Source of the DNA: Acidobacteriota bacterium
Lineage (GTDB): Bacteria > Acidobacteriota > Terriglobia > Bryobacterales > Bryobacteraceae
Length of the DNA: 64,000 bases
Assembly (NCBI GenBank): GCA_029776225.1
Contig: JAKOTR010000011.1
Location: 365,393-429,392 of the forward strand
Reading direction: 5' to 3'
The notes below the pieces were generated by a model that saw only the letters and a list, made by a program, of their open reading frames with translations, searched no databases and was not told the origin of the DNA. Below are positions 16,941-26,676 of this stretch, piece by piece. Within the stretch, counting starts at the first letter, position 1. Each line of letters opens with the position of its first letter. The position numbers and the translations under genes are program-made.

Positions 16941-17765
16941 TCAGCTAAATCTGCTTCTGAGTTCTTTTATCCTTGCCCATGCGGCGGCCCTGGCTTTCCT
17001 GTTGGCTTCCGTGGCGTCTGGTTGTGCTCCGGCGCGCATGAAGCCGTGGACGGCGCCTTCGTAAGTCACCACCTCGTAAGTCTTGCCTGCCGCTTTCATC
17101 GCCTCCTGAGTCTGGGGGATGGTGGCATTGATGCGCGCGTCGTTCCCCGCGTAGAAGCCGAAGACCGGCGCCTGGATGTTGGGAATCGCGGACGCTTCCG
17201 GGCCGCTTCCGTAGAACACGAACGCTCCGGCAAGGTCCCTGCGGTTGGTGGCGAAGCGGAATGCCTGGCTGCCGCCCCAGGAGAAGCCGACCACGCAAAC
17301 CTTTCCGTTACAGCCGGGCAGGCTCTTGCAGTAATCGGCAACGGCGTTGAGATCCGCGGTGATCTGGTCAGGCGGCAGGTTGCGGATGACCTGTCCGACC
17401 TCGCCGGCCGGAATGTCTTTCGTCCGACCGCCGTTGGGACCCATGCCGGAGAGCAGGTCGGGCGCAATGGCGAGGAAGCCCGCTTCGGCGAATTCGTCGG
17501 TGACGTTTTCCACCCAGTCGGTCATTCCAAAGATTTCGTGGATCACCACCATCGCCGGCGCCTTCCCTGGAGACTGCGGGTGGACGACAAACGATTCCAC
17601 CGCCCGGTTGCCGTGCTTCACCGTGACCCATTCGCGTTTCCGCGGCGATTTCTCGACCGCCTGGCGCGCCCAATCCTGCGCGCAAAGGGAGGACACGCCG
17701 AGACCGGCCGCCGCCGCGCCTAAAGCGCTTCCCTCTATGAACCGTCTTCTTGTGAAGGTCTGCAT
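16941..17765 (-). CDS. Tat-exported dienelactone hydrolase family protein
   Basis: A 274-residue alpha/beta hydrolase. The leader has a twin-arginine motif (TRRRFIEG) and an Ala-rich hydrophobic stretch ending in LCAQ. The catalytic set follows the dienelactone hydrolase plan with a Ser where that family has Cys: GFSWGG nucleophile elbow, YAGNDARI acidic loop and VHGFM His. Also conserved is VVIHEIFGM near the oxyanion hole. The substrate is unknown. The ATG at 17765 is preceded by AGGAG and gives the Tat leader; an upstream in-frame start would only add non-homologous residues. Confidence 0.87.
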   Translation of the reverse strand: MQTFTRRRFIEGSALGAAAAGLGVSSLCAQDWARQAVEKSPRKREWVTVKHGNRAVESFVVHPQSPGKAPAMVVIHEIFGMTDWVENVTDEFAEAGFLAIAPDLLSGMGPNGGRTKDIPAGEVGQVIRNLPPDQITADLNAVADYCKSLPGCNGKVCVVGFSWGGSQAFRFATNRRDLAGAFVFYGSGPEASAIPNIQAPVFGFYAGNDARINATIPQTQEAMKAAGKTYEVVTYEGAVHGFMRAGAQPDATEANRKARAAAWARIKELRSRFS

Positions 17766-17867
17766 CGCCAGTCTACTCCTATAAGTGCTTTGAATTATCC
17801 CGCACCAGTATTCTCCAATGCCGGGCGGCTGCTGCACAAGGGAAATTTATCTCGAAACCTTTGTATC

Positions 17868-19100
17868 CTACTGCGCGGCGCAGCACTTTTTGTATTTCCG
17901 GCCGCTGCCGCAAGGGCAGGGGTCGTTGCGTCCCACTTTCGGAATGGCAGGCCGCGGTGCGGGCGCCGGTTCCCGTTGCCGGGCCACCAGCCGCGCTAAC
18001 GGCTCCCGGCTGTGCAGGAAAAAGCGTTTCAGTCCCGCGCACAGGTAGTTCAGGCCCGGCTCGCCATCCGGCGTTTCGATAAAGCGGTACTTTGGGCAGC
18101 CGCCGTTGCACATCGCCAGCACTTCGCACTCCCGGCAATAGCGCGGCAGGGCGTCGCGCTTGGCATCGCCGAAGGCCCGCTGCTCGCGGCTCTCCAGGAG
18201 TTCGGCAAGCGGCGTTTGGAAAATGTTGCCCAGCCGGTGTTCGCGGTCGACGTAGTGGTCGCATGGGAAGAAATCGCCGTTGTGCTCGATCGTGGGAACG
18301 TCGCCGCAGGTCTCGCGAAAGACGCACAGCGAATGCTCCATGCCGAGCGCGGGCCGGGCCGCTTCGTCGAATATCTGGACCACGATGCGGCCGACATCGC
18401 GCGCGAGCCATTCGTCGAAGATCTTGCACAGAAACGCGCCGTAATCCTCCGCGGACGGCGTATACGGGCTGACGCCGTTCGGCGCCCCCGGGACTTGCTC
18501 CACGACGGGGAGGAAGCCGAGAAACCGGCAGCCGATGTCGCGGAAAAACCGGTAGACGGTGAGCGGGTACCGGACATTCAGGGAATGCACGACGCAGAGA
18601 AGATCCGTGTGGATCCCGTACTTTTGCAGCAGTTCGTAGCCGCGCATCGCCAGCCGGTGAGTCGGCTGGCCGCCCCGGGCCACGCGGTAGGGATCGTGCA
18701 GTTCCGCGGGCCCGTCGAGGCTCAGGCCGATGGCGAAATTTTCCGCCTTCAGAAAGCGGCACCATTCGTCGTCGAGCAGCACGCCGTTCGTCTGCATGCC
18801 GTTCCGGACGGTCCAGCCGGGGGGCCGGTGCTTGCGCTGAAGTTCGACAACCTTGCGGAAGAAGCCCACGCCCAAGGTGGTCGGCTCGCCGCCGTGCCAG
18901 GAGAAACTGACTTCCGGGCCGGGAGCGGCCTCAAAGTGCTGGATGATGTACTGCTCCAGCACCTTCTCTTCCATGCGGGTCAGGCTCGATTCCGGATAGA
19001 GGTCCTTCTTGTCCAGGTAGTAGCAGTAGTGGCAGGCGAGATTGCAGAAAGCCCCTACCGGCTTAACAAAGATCTGAAACTCCCGGCTAACCTGACCCAT
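17868..19100 (-). CDS. anaerobic sulfatase-maturase-like radical SAM enzyme with SEC-C tail
   Basis: A 410-residue radical SAM/SPASM protein. The SAM cluster motif is C19-x3-C23-x2-C26 ([10 protein letters not shown]); the SPASM Cys set lies around [19 protein letters not shown] and [15 protein letters not shown]. The layout matches anaerobic sulfatase-maturating enzymes, which convert Cys or Ser of sulfatases to formylglycine. A SEC-C zinc motif ([13 protein letters not shown]) is fused at the C-terminus. No sulfatase gene is in this window, so the target is elsewhere or differs. The start at 19100 is chosen because homology begins there; no strong ribosome binding site is seen. Confidence 0.88.
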   Translation of the reverse strand: MGQVSREFQIFVKPVGAFCNLACHYCYYLDKKDLYPESSLTRMEEKVLEQYIIQHFEAAPGPEVSFSWHGGEPTTLGVGFFRKVVELQRKHRPPGWTVRNGMQTNGVLLDDEWCRFLKAENFAIGLSLDGPAELHDPYRVARGGQPTHRLAMRGYELLQKYGIHTDLLCVVHSLNVRYPLTVYRFFRDIGCRFLGFLPVVEQVPGAPNGVSPYTPSAEDYGAFLCKIFDEWLARDVGRIVVQIFDEAARPALGMEHSLCVFRETCGDVPTIEHNGDFFPCDHYVDREHRLGNIFQTPLAELLESREQRAFGDAKRDALPRYCRECEVLAMCNGGCPKYRFIETPDGEPGLNYLCAGLKRFFLHSREPLARLVARQREPAPAPRPAIPKVGRNDPCPCGSGRKYKKCCAAQ

Positions 19101-19283
19101 GCTCGTTCGCCCAGATAACCAGTATCCTACGCAGCCGGACGGGCCGCGCGCTCTCCCCGGCCGCTCACGCCCGGGGATGTGCTTCCGGCCGATCTGCGCG
19201 AAAGAAACGGTGCACCCGGCCGCTGATTCGGAGAGGTGACTAAGGCCGGGCAACGAGAGCGCGTTGTGATAGGCTCTGGGGCT

Positions 19284-20204
19284 ATGCGGCGCAGGAATTT
19301 TTTGCTCTCGGCAGTACCGGTGTGGCTGAAAGCGGCCGCGGCACAGCCGCGCAGCGTGGTCTACAAATCCGTCCCGGACTGCGAAATCAAGGCGGATGTG
19401 TACCGGGGCGGGAAGCACGTAGCGGTCTATATTCATGGCGGCGCGCTCATCATGGGATCGCGCAAGCTGCCGGATGATTCGCGCATGCTGCGGAACCTGC
19501 TGGAAGCCGGATTCACAGTGGTCTCGATCGATTACCGGCTGGCCCCGGAAACCAAGCTGCCTGGCATCATTGAGGACTTGAAGGACGCCTTTCGCTGGCT
19601 CCGCCGGGAAGCTGCATCGCTTGGCATCGACGGCGGGCGCGTGGCCGTTTGCGGCTCATCGGCGGGCGGGTACCTTACCCTGATGGCGGGCTTTTGCATA
19701 CAGCCGCGGCCGAAGGCGCTGGTGTCCTACTGGGGCTATGGCGACATCGTCGGGCGCTGGTATTCGCGGCCCGATCCGTTCTACCTCAAGCAACCCGCCG
19801 TTTTCCGTGGAAAAGCCCTCTCCGTGGTAGGCAAATCGCCCCTTTCCGAGCCGCCGCCGGACAACGAACGGTTTCTCTTCTATCTCTACTGCCGCCAGCA
19901 GGGCCTTTGGCCCAAGGAAGTGGCCGGCCACGACCCGGACACGGAGGACCGCTGGTTCGATTCGTACTGCCCCATCCGCAACGTCACCCGCGATTATCCC
20001 CCCACCATGCTGGTGCACGGCACCGCGGACACCGATGTGCCCTACGAGCAATCGGTGATTATGGCGGAACGCTTGCGGCGCGAGCGCGTGGAGCATCGGC
20101 TGATTACGGTGCGGGACGGCGATCACGGGATCCGAAACATCCCGCCCGAGGAGCAGGAACGAATCTACCGCGACGCGGCCGCCTTCCTGAGGGAGCGGGT
20201 CTGA
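19284..20204 (+). CDS. alpha/beta hydrolase, secreted esterase (BD-FAE/lipase-like)
   Basis: A 306-residue hydrolase with an N-terminal export signal carrying an Arg run ([14 protein letters not shown]). It has the HGGA oxyanion motif, the nucleophile elbow GSSAGG, an Asp loop ([12 protein letters not shown]) and a catalytic His in DGDHGI. It resembles carbohydrate-ester or carboxyl-ester hydrolases. An in-frame start at 19236 exists but would bury the signal. It is followed on the same strand by the dehydratase gene. Confidence 0.85.
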   Translation: MRRRNFLLSAVPVWLKAAAAQPRSVVYKSVPDCEIKADVYRGGKHVAVYIHGGALIMGSRKLPDDSRMLRNLLEAGFTVVSIDYRLAPETKLPGIIEDLKDAFRWLRREAASLGIDGGRVAVCGSSAGGYLTLMAGFCIQPRPKALVSYWGYGDIVGRWYSRPDPFYLKQPAVFRGKALSVVGKSPLSEPPPDNERFLFYLYCRQQGLWPKEVAGHDPDTEDRWFDSYCPIRNVTRDYPPTMLVHGTADTDVPYEQSVIMAERLRRERVEHRLITVRDGDHGIRNIPPEEQERIYRDAAAFLRERV

Positions 20205-20341
20205 AGAGTCAGCGCGAATCCACCGCCGCTTTGCGGAATGCCGAGTTTCAAACACGCTGCGCACCGGACGGCCGCGCTGTGCCCGGACCGCTCACGCCGA
20301 TGTATACTCAAAAGAATTTTCGGTACGGACAGGAGATGGAT

Positions 20342-21673
20342 ATGAAACGACGCAGCCTTCTCGGCATGATAGCTTCGGGTGCCCTTGCCGGCGTTGTCTC
20401 GAAGCGTGAACTGGCGGCGCAGGAGAAGGTCGCGCGGGCCACGCGCGGCATGCCCTCGCCGAAAATCAAGGACATCAGCGTGATCAACACCCAGCCAGGG
20501 GGCGTGCGCTTGACAGTTGTCAAGGTGACAACCGACCAGGACGGCTTATATGGTTACGGCTGCGCCACATTTACGCAGCGCGCCGACCTGGTGGGGCCCG
20601 CCGTCGAGCGCTATCTTAAACCGTTTCTGGTCGGTAAGCCGGCCGACCGCATCGACGACATCTGGCAGGCCTGTTACAACAGCTCTTACTGGCGGAACGG
20701 GCCGGTGCTGAACAACGCCATCAGCGGCGTCGATCAGGCGCTCTGGGATATCAAAGGGCGACAGGCGGGCCTTCCGGTCTACCAGTTGCTCGGGGGCAAA
20801 TGCCGCGAAGCGGTGGACACCTACACCCACGCCTCGGGGGCCGAGATACCGCAGGTCATCGACCGCGTGAAGGAGTTCATGAGCCGCGGGTTCCGCCATG
20901 TGCGTGTGCAAGTGGGCATTCCGGGCATGTCCGGCTACGGCGGGCGCGGCCAATCGGGTGTTGTCGTCAAGAAGCTGCATGACTCCCCGGTTTACGAGCC
21001 GGCGCCGTACATTCGCCGCACGCTGAAGCTGCTCGAGGAGTGCAGAAAGCAGCTCGGTGACGAAATCGAGCTGCTGCACGACGTTCACGAGCGGATATCG
21101 CCAATTCAGGCCGTGAAGTTCTGCAAGGACGTGGAGCAGTTCAACCTCTTTTTCCTCGAGGACCCGGTTTCGCCCGAGGACATCGCCTACTTCCGCCAAA
21201 TTCGCAGCCAGTGCGCGACGCCGCTCGCCATGGGCGAGCTGTTCAACAGCCCGCACGAATGGACGCCGTTGATCGCCGAGCGGTTGATTGACTACATTCG
21301 CATTCACGTCAGCCAGGCCGGCGGGCTCACTCCCTGCCGCAAGATAGCGGCTTTCGCCGAACTTTTCGGAGTGAAGACCGCCTGGCACGGTCCCGCCGAC
21401 GTCTCGCCCGTGGGGCATGCGGCCAACGTGGCGCTCGACCTCGCCTGCTACAACTTCGGAATCCAGGAATACTCGCCCTTCACCGAGAGGCTGCAAGAGG
21501 TTTTCAGCGGCTGCCCGGTGATGAAGGACGGGTATCTGTGGGCGAACGAGGCTCCCGGCTGGGGCATTGAGGTGAACGAAGCGGCAGCGAAAAAGTACCC
21601 GTTCCGCGAACACCCGCTGAACGCCGGCTGGGGCGAAATCCGCCGGATGGACGGCACCATCATCAAGCAGTAG
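20342..21673 (+). CDS. enolase-superfamily sugar-acid dehydratase (ManD/RspA type)
   Basis: A 443-residue enzyme of the mannonate dehydratase (ManD) group. Residues 1-28 are a Tat-like leader (KRRSLLGMIASGALAG), unusual for a catabolic dehydratase and suggesting export. The barrel carries the loop Tyr (SGYGGRGQ), the metal ligands in HDVHERISP, FFLEDPVSPED and AMGELFNSPHEW, and the catalytic His in TAWHGPADVSPVGH. Its likely reaction is dehydration of mannonate or gluconate to 2-keto-3-deoxygluconate. The ATG at 20342 is favoured because AGGAG lies six bases upstream. The downstream sugar kinase fits the pathway. Confidence 0.88.
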   Translation: MKRRSLLGMIASGALAGVVSKRELAAQEKVARATRGMPSPKIKDISVINTQPGGVRLTVVKVTTDQDGLYGYGCATFTQRADLVGPAVERYLKPFLVGKPADRIDDIWQACYNSSYWRNGPVLNNAISGVDQALWDIKGRQAGLPVYQLLGGKCREAVDTYTHASGAEIPQVIDRVKEFMSRGFRHVRVQVGIPGMSGYGGRGQSGVVVKKLHDSPVYEPAPYIRRTLKLLEECRKQLGDEIELLHDVHERISPIQAVKFCKDVEQFNLFFLEDPVSPEDIAYFRQIRSQCATPLAMGELFNSPHEWTPLIAERLIDYIRIHVSQAGGLTPCRKIAAFAELFGVKTAWHGPADVSPVGHAANVALDLACYNFGIQEYSPFTERLQEVFSGCPVMKDGYLWANEAPGWGIEVNEAAAKKYPFREHPLNAGWGEIRRMDGTIIKQ

Positions 21674-21725
21674 CCGTACGCTCCGCCTGGTGGCGGCGCC
21701 GGCGTGTGCTACTCTCGGATCTTCT

Positions 21726-22676
21726 ATGGAGAGATTCGATGTAGTCGGCGTGGGATTGAACGCGACGGACACGCTCCTGATCGTGCCGCACTTCCCCGCT
21801 TACGCCGGCAAAGTGGCTTTCGAGCAGGAGATGCTCAGCCCCGGAGGCCAGGTCGCCAGCGCCATGGTGACCTGCGCGCGGCTTGGCCTCCGGGTGAAGT
21901 ACATCGGCACGGTGGGCGACGACGAGCGCGGGCAGATCCAGATGGCCAGCCTGCGCGAGACCGGCATCAACCTCGACCACGTGCAGGTGCGCAAAGGCTG
22001 CCCCAACCAATCCGCTTACATCGTGATTGACCGCTCGACCGGAGAGCGCACCGTATTCTGGCACAGGCCGGAGTCGCTGCGACTAACGCCCGAGGAGATC
22101 ACTCCCGAACAGATCACCTGCGCGCGGCTGCTGCATATCGACGGCCACGACACTCCCGCCGTAGCCCGCGCCGCCGAGATCGCCCGCCGCGCTTCCATCC
22201 CGGTCACGGTGGATGTGGACACGCTTTATCACGGTTTTGAGCGTGTGCTGCCCAACGTCGACTACCTGGTGGCCAGCTCCGAATTCCCGCTGCAATGGAC
22301 GCAGGAAAGCGACCCGTTCAAGGCGCTCGAGGCGATCCAGAACGAGTACGGGATGTACTTTGCCGGGATGACGCTCGGCGCGCACGGCGCCCTTGCCCGC
22401 GTGGAAGGAAAATTCCTGTACTCCCCCGCCTATATTGTGAATTGTGTCGATACCACGGGCGCGGGCGACGTGTTTCACGGAGCTTTCTGCTATGCTGTCT
22501 TGAAGCGCTTCTCCATGATGGAGGCGCTCGACTTTTCCAACGCCATGGCCGCGCTCAACTGCACCGTTCTCGGCGCCCGCGGGGGCATCAGTACCATTGA
22601 GAAGGCGCGGGAGCTTATGCGCACGGCCGGGCGGCGGCCGCATCCCGACTTCGCCATCAGCGGGTGCCGACCGTGA
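21726..22676 (+). CDS. PfkB family sugar kinase
   Basis: A 316-residue ribokinase-family kinase. It has the N-terminal substrate region (GVGLNATDTLLIVPHFP), the first PfkB signature (SPGGQVASAMVTCARLG) and the catalytic second signature DTTGAGDVFHGAF. Given the preceding ManD-type dehydratase and the nearby ACS-family transporter, phosphorylation of 2-keto-3-deoxygluconate is a reasonable guess; ribokinase-like or fructokinase specificity is also possible. The ATG at 21726 starts the conserved MERFDVVGVG. Confidence 0.87.
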   Translation: MERFDVVGVGLNATDTLLIVPHFPAYAGKVAFEQEMLSPGGQVASAMVTCARLGLRVKYIGTVGDDERGQIQMASLRETGINLDHVQVRKGCPNQSAYIVIDRSTGERTVFWHRPESLRLTPEEITPEQITCARLLHIDGHDTPAVARAAEIARRASIPVTVDVDTLYHGFERVLPNVDYLVASSEFPLQWTQESDPFKALEAIQNEYGMYFAGMTLGAHGALARVEGKFLYSPAYIVNCVDTTGAGDVFHGAFCYAVLKRFSMMEALDFSNAMAALNCTVLGARGGISTIEKARELMRTAGRRPHPDFAISGCRP

Positions 22677-22680
22677 GCCG

Positions 22681-23349
22681 ATGATTCCGCTCCGCGACAC
22701 ACAGCGCAGCAGTTCGGCGCCGGTGATCACGACTCTGCTGATCGCCGTCAATGTCGCCGTGTTTTTTTACGAAATCTCGCTGGATGCCTTCTCGCGCAAT
22801 CACTTGATCGCGGCATTCGGCGTGATTCCGGACCGGCTGGATCCGACAACCTTGCTCACTTCCATGTTCCTGCACGGCGGCTGGTTCCACCTGATCGGCA
22901 ACATGTGGTTCCTGTGGATCTTCGGGGACAACGTGGAAGACACGCTGGGACACGGCAGGTACTTGCTGTTTTACCTGCTGTGCGGCGTGGCCGCGGCCCT
23001 GACTCATGTCCTGTTGAATCCGTATTCGCGCATCCCCACCATCGGCGCCAGCGGCGCGATCGCGGGCGTGATGGGAGCCTACCTGGTCAAATTCCCGCAC
23101 GCGCGGATACTGACGCTCATCCCGATCTTTATCTTCATCACAATGTACGAGCTGCCGGCCAGCCTGGTGCTCGTCTACTGGTTTATTCTTCAGCTCTTCA
23201 GCGGGGTCGGCTCGGTGGCCTATTCGCAGCTTAGCGGAGGCGGCGTCGCGTGGTTCGCCCATATCGGCGGGTTCATCACGGGTATGTTGCTGATCAAGAT
23301 ATTTCGCACCCGCGGCCTGTACCAGCGGCGGCGCGATTTGCACTGGTGA
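22681..23349 (+). CDS. rhomboid family intramembrane serine protease
   Basis: A 222-residue membrane protein with six or more helices. It has the rhomboid layout: HGGWFHLIGNMWFLWIFG after the first helix, the nucleophile Ser in GASGAIAGVMGAY, and the partner His in the last helix (WFAHIGGFITGM). It cleaves transmembrane substrates; none is apparent here. The ATG at 22681 lies four bases after the kinase stop, so the two are probably coupled. The next gene starts six bases after its stop. Confidence 0.9.
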   Translation: MIPLRDTQRSSSAPVITTLLIAVNVAVFFYEISLDAFSRNHLIAAFGVIPDRLDPTTLLTSMFLHGGWFHLIGNMWFLWIFGDNVEDTLGHGRYLLFYLLCGVAAALTHVLLNPYSRIPTIGASGAIAGVMGAYLVKFPHARILTLIPIFIFITMYELPASLVLVYWFILQLFSGVGSVAYSQLSGGGVAWFAHIGGFITGMLLIKIFRTRGLYQRRRDLHW

Positions 23350-23355
23350 GTAAGG

Positions 23356-24075
23356 ATGGCCGAAACCCCTCCGCTTGACGTGTTGGCGATTGCGGCGCAC
23401 CCCGATGACGTCGAGCAGACCTGCGGCGGGACGCTGATCAAAATGGCGCAGGCCGGCTACCGCACGGGCGTTCTCGATCTGACGGCGGGCGACATGGGCA
23501 CGCGCGGCACGCCGGAAATCCGCCTTCAGGAAGCCGAGGCCGCCGGGCGCGAGCTCATGCTGGCCTGGCGCGGCAACATGCGCTTTCCCGATGCGCGGCT
23601 CGAAAACTCGTTGCCCGCGCGCATGTCTCTCGCCATGGAGATCCGGCGACTGCGCCCGAGGGTGGTCATCTTGCCTTACTGGGAAGCCCGCCACCCGGAC
23701 CACTACCGCGCCGGCGAACTCGGGTACGAAGCCTGCTTCCTCGCCGGTTTGAAAAAGCTCGATGAGGCGACCGAGCCGCATCGCCCCTTCAAGGTGCTCT
23801 ACGCGTCGCTTTACGCCAACGTGACCCCGTCGTTCGTGGTGGACATCACCGAACAGTTCGAGCGGCGCATGGCGGCGCTGTTCCGTTACCGGTCGCAGTA
23901 TGGCGGCGGGCCGGGATCGGAGCTTTTTCCCGCCGAGCGGGAAATCCGGGAGCGCCTGGCGGCGATCGCGCGGTTCTATGGAAACCTGATCGGGGTGAAG
24001 TACGGCGAACCGTTTGTCGTCAAGGAGACGATGCGGGTGGACGACATCGTCTCGCTCGGCGTCCGGAGCTTCTGA
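23356..24075 (+). CDS. bshB1: PIG-L deacetylase, bacillithiol biosynthesis BshB1 type
   Basis: A 239-residue zinc deacetylase of the LmbE/PIG-L family. The metal site is AHPDDVE near the N-terminus and ARHPDHYRAG in the middle. Length and the segments DLTAGDMGTRGTPE and FRYRSQYGG match BshB1, which deacetylates GlcNAc-malate in bacillithiol synthesis. The companions bshA and bshC are not in this window, so the assignment rests on similarity only. Confidence 0.88.
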   Translation: MAETPPLDVLAIAAHPDDVEQTCGGTLIKMAQAGYRTGVLDLTAGDMGTRGTPEIRLQEAEAAGRELMLAWRGNMRFPDARLENSLPARMSLAMEIRRLRPRVVILPYWEARHPDHYRAGELGYEACFLAGLKKLDEATEPHRPFKVLYASLYANVTPSFVVDITEQFERRMAALFRYRSQYGGGPGSELFPAEREIRERLAAIARFYGNLIGVKYGEPFVVKETMRVDDIVSLGVRSF

Positions 24076-24095
24076 GGGGCTCGAAGTTTTTCCAG

Positions 24096-25379
24096 TTAAG
24101 CCGGTTGCTTCTCCCGCTCCAGCGGGGTAACGGGATCGAGCAGCGCCCAGGCGACCGCCGCGACGACGTATGCGGCGGCCATGATGTAAAACGCCACTGT
24201 CCAGTTGCCGGTGTTCTGGATGATGTAGCCGAGCGTGATCGGCGCGGTGGCGCCGCCGATGTTGCCCATCATGTTCATGGACCCGGAGAGGGTGCCGGCA
24301 TACTTGCCGCCGACGTCCATGCAGGATCCCCAGGCGCCGGGCATCACCAGGTCGTTGCTGAAGCTGGCGAGCCCCATGATGATCATGGCCCAGAACGGAT
24401 CCTGAACGCCCGTATGGAACAGGAGCAGGCCCGCGGCACCAAGGCATCCGACATAGCCCATGACGCGGCGGCTCTTCTTGACTCCAATCCTCCGGGCCAG
24501 CCAGGGACCGAACAATCCGGCAAGCATGCACCCGGCGCCGCCGAAGAGCAGCGGGAACACAGCGACCTTGGCGGCATACTCCGCGCTCAGGTTGCGGGCT
24601 TCGGTCAGGTAGGTGGGCAGCCAGGTGATATAGAACCAAAACGTGTAGGAAATGCAGAAGTATTGCACCCAGAGCAGCCAGACGGTGGGCGTGGTGACGA
24701 GCTTGCCCCACGGCACGTTCTTGTGGCCGGAGGCCATTTTTTCCGCGCCCGCAAGCAATGCGAGTTCGGCCTCGTTAACGCCTGGGTGGTCGCGCGGGTT
24801 GTCGCGGAACCACTTGTAAAAAATCACGGCCCAGACTACGCCGATCAGCCCGAAAAGCTGGAAGGCCTGCCGCCAGGTTATAAATTGCAGCAAGGCGATC
24901 ACGATCATCGGGGTGAACGCGCCGCCCCACCGCGCCGCCATCCACATCAGGCCCTGCGCCCGGACCCGTTCGTTTTGGGGCAGCCAGGTTGTAAACACTT
25001 TCGTCAGGTTCGGGAAAGCGCCGGCCTCGCCCGCGCCGAACAGGAAGTTGGTGACGACCAGCGACGCGAGGTTCCAGGTCCAGCCGATCGCGGCAGTGAA
25101 AAACGACCACCACGTGACGATCCGCAGCAGCACGCGCCGCGGCCCGAGCCAGTCCCCTAGCCACCCGCCGGGAATTTCAAACAGCGCGTAAGCCAGAGCA
25201 AAGGCCGAAAACGCGTATCCCATCTGAACTTTGGTGAAGTTCAGATCGCGCATGATGAAGGGCGCGGCTTGCGACATGCAGACCCGGTCAATGTAGGTGA
25301 TGACCGCAAGCGTAATGGCGAGGAGTACGACCCAGTGCCGCGTGCGCGTCGGTTTCTGTGCAGACTGTGGCGTAGTCAT
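24096..25379 (-). CDS. MFS transporter, ACS (anion:cation symporter) family
   Basis: A 427-residue twelve-helix transporter. Conserved features of the ACS family include TYIDRVCMSQAAPFI in helix 1, the GGWLGDWLGPRR loop between helices 2 and 3, and GAGEAGAFPNLTK in helix 4. Members such as GudP and ExuT import hexuronates and aldarates; the ManD-type dehydratase and PfkB kinase on the other strand nearby make a sugar acid the most likely substrate. It converges on bshB1. Confidence 0.88.
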   Translation of the reverse strand: MTTPQSAQKPTRTRHWVVLLAITLAVITYIDRVCMSQAAPFIMRDLNFTKVQMGYAFSAFALAYALFEIPGGWLGDWLGPRRVLLRIVTWWSFFTAAIGWTWNLASLVVTNFLFGAGEAGAFPNLTKVFTTWLPQNERVRAQGLMWMAARWGGAFTPMIVIALLQFITWRQAFQLFGLIGVVWAVIFYKWFRDNPRDHPGVNEAELALLAGAEKMASGHKNVPWGKLVTTPTVWLLWVQYFCISYTFWFYITWLPTYLTEARNLSAEYAAKVAVFPLLFGGAGCMLAGLFGPWLARRIGVKKSRRVMGYVGCLGAAGLLLFHTGVQDPFWAMIIMGLASFSNDLVMPGAWGSCMDVGGKYAGTLSGSMNMMGNIGGATAPITLGYIIQNTGNWTVAFYIMAAAYVVAAVAWALLDPVTPLEREKQPA

Positions 25380-25419
25380 GAGAGGGATATCACATCACGC
25401 CGCGCCACGGCAGCGCAAG

Positions 25420-25755
25420 TCAGGGTTGCGGTTCCACTCCGGCGGTTTCAGCGGCCAGCCACTGGAGATAGTTCTCCGAACCGGCGATGACCGGCAGGGC
25501 GATGATCTCCGGCACGGCGTAGGAGTGCTCTTTCTCGATCTCCCGCCGCAGCCTGTCGAACAGATCGCGCCGCGACTTGATCAGCAGCAGCCATTCGCCG
25601 GCGTCCTCGACTTCCCCCTTCCACCGGTAGATGCTGCGAACGCCGGGCAGAATGTTCACGCAGGCCGCCAGCTTCTTGCCGACCAGGATGCGGGCCAGTT
25701 TGCCGGCCAGTTCGGCCGAATCGCAGGTGCTCAACACGATTATGTAGTCCGTCAT
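25420..25755 (-). CDS. cutA: divalent-cation tolerance protein CutA
   Basis: A 111-residue CutA1 homologue, close to the normal family length of about 110. Hallmarks are IVLSTCDSAELAGKLA, KLAACVNILPGVRSIYRWKGE, and YAVPEIIALPV with WLAAET at the end. CutA forms stable PII-like trimers; its function is debated. The start MTDY at 25755 gives the usual N-terminus; upstream in-frame residues are not conserved. Confidence 0.93.
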   Translation of the reverse strand: MTDYIIVLSTCDSAELAGKLARILVGKKLAACVNILPGVRSIYRWKGEVEDAGEWLLLIKSRRDLFDRLRREIEKEHSYAVPEIIALPVIAGSENYLQWLAAETAGVEPQP

Positions 25756-25818
25756 GTGGAAACTCGTCGAGCCACGCTTGGCAAATGCAGCCAAACAGGA
25801 TTATAAACAAATGTAGGG

Positions 25819-26106
25819 ATGAAAAAATCTGCCTTCCGCTGGGCTGGAGCCATTGCAATTGCCGCAATTGGGGCGCTTTTTCTTGGCTTCAGGGTTCCGC
25901 GGAGCCTTGCTTCTCTGAATCAGAAGCACCAGCAGATCCGCCAGCTCCAGAGGGAGAACGCCGATCTCGCCCGCGAAGTGGCCGAAAAGAAGGAGCGTAT
26001 CCGCAGGCTCCGGAGCAGCCGCTCCGAGCAGGAACTGGAGGTCCGCAAGCGCCTCAAGCTCCAGCGTGAGGGCGAGACCTCGATCATCATCGAGCAAACG
26101 AAATAA
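25819..26106 (+). CDS. FtsB/DivIC-like septum formation protein
   Basis: A 95-residue bitopic protein with a short cytoplasmic tail, one membrane helix (WAGAIAIAAIGALFLGF) and a Leu/Arg/Glu-rich coiled coil (about residues 32-85). This is the layout of FtsB/DivIC, which joins FtsQ and FtsL at the division septum. Identity is by architecture; other single-pass coiled-coil proteins would look similar. GTAGGG lies close before the ATG. Confidence 0.65.
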   Translation: MKKSAFRWAGAIAIAAIGALFLGFRVPRSLASLNQKHQQIRQLQRENADLAREVAEKKERIRRLRSSRSEQELEVRKRLKLQREGETSIIIEQTK

Positions 26107-26205
26107 GCCGGTCCGGCGCTCGATCGGGCGCAGCGGCCGGGCCCGCCGTCGAAGCTGTGAAGCCCCCTCGCTGGTAAAATAACGGATTGCACGGCAACAG
26201 GCGTT

Positions 26206-26676
26206 ATGGCGGACTTCGTCGTCTATCCTACTAAGAAGTGGCTGCGGCTCCAGTACACGACAGCCTTTATCGTCGTCTGCGTCGCGGTTTTCCTGTATGT
26301 AAATTTCTTTCAGGAACTGCCCGCCTGGCTCCTCATCTTTCCGGCGCTGCTGTTTCTCTGGCCGGTATCCGGAAGCATTCGCCTTCGCTTCACGAAAATC
26401 GTGGTGACCGGAGATAAATTGCGCTTTGAATCCGGCATTTTCTCGAAGTGCACACGCACGATTCAGATCCCGAAGATTCAGAACGTCACGGTGAACCAGA
26501 ACCTGATTCAGCGGCTCTACCGCGTCGGCGACATTACGATTGAGACTTCCGGTGAGACCAGCCAGCTCACGGTCCGGAACATAGACGATCCTCAAGAACT
26601 GGCCGACTGGCTCGTCGAGAGCGCCAACGTCCAGCCTCAACCCCGCTCTCAGAAGCGCAAGGTGGAACGCGCTTGA
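26206..26676 (+). CDS. membrane PH-domain (bPH) protein
   Basis: A 156-residue protein with two N-terminal membrane helices (AFIVVCVAVFLYVNFF and PAWLLIFPALLFLWPV) followed by a bacterial PH domain (IVVTGDKLRFESGIFSK, then IPKIQNVTV, then VGDITIETSGE). Such proteins (YdbS/YdbT type) have unclear envelope functions. AGGCG lies five bases before the ATG. Its stop overlaps the TTG start of the next gene (TTGA), so the two are coupled. Confidence 0.8.
   Translation: MADFVVYPTKKWLRLQYTTAFIVVCVAVFLYVNFFQELPAWLLIFPALLFLWPVSGSIRLRFTKIVVTGDKLRFESGIFSKCTRTIQIPKIQNVTVNQNLIQRLYRVGDITIETSGETSQLTVRNIDDPQELADWLVESANVQPQPRSQKRKVERA

Noticed and set aside
19649..20341. N-terminal extension of the sugar-acid dehydratase
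   Set aside because: The frame is open, but this region is the out-of-frame part of the esterase gene; a good ribosome binding site and export leader start at 20342.
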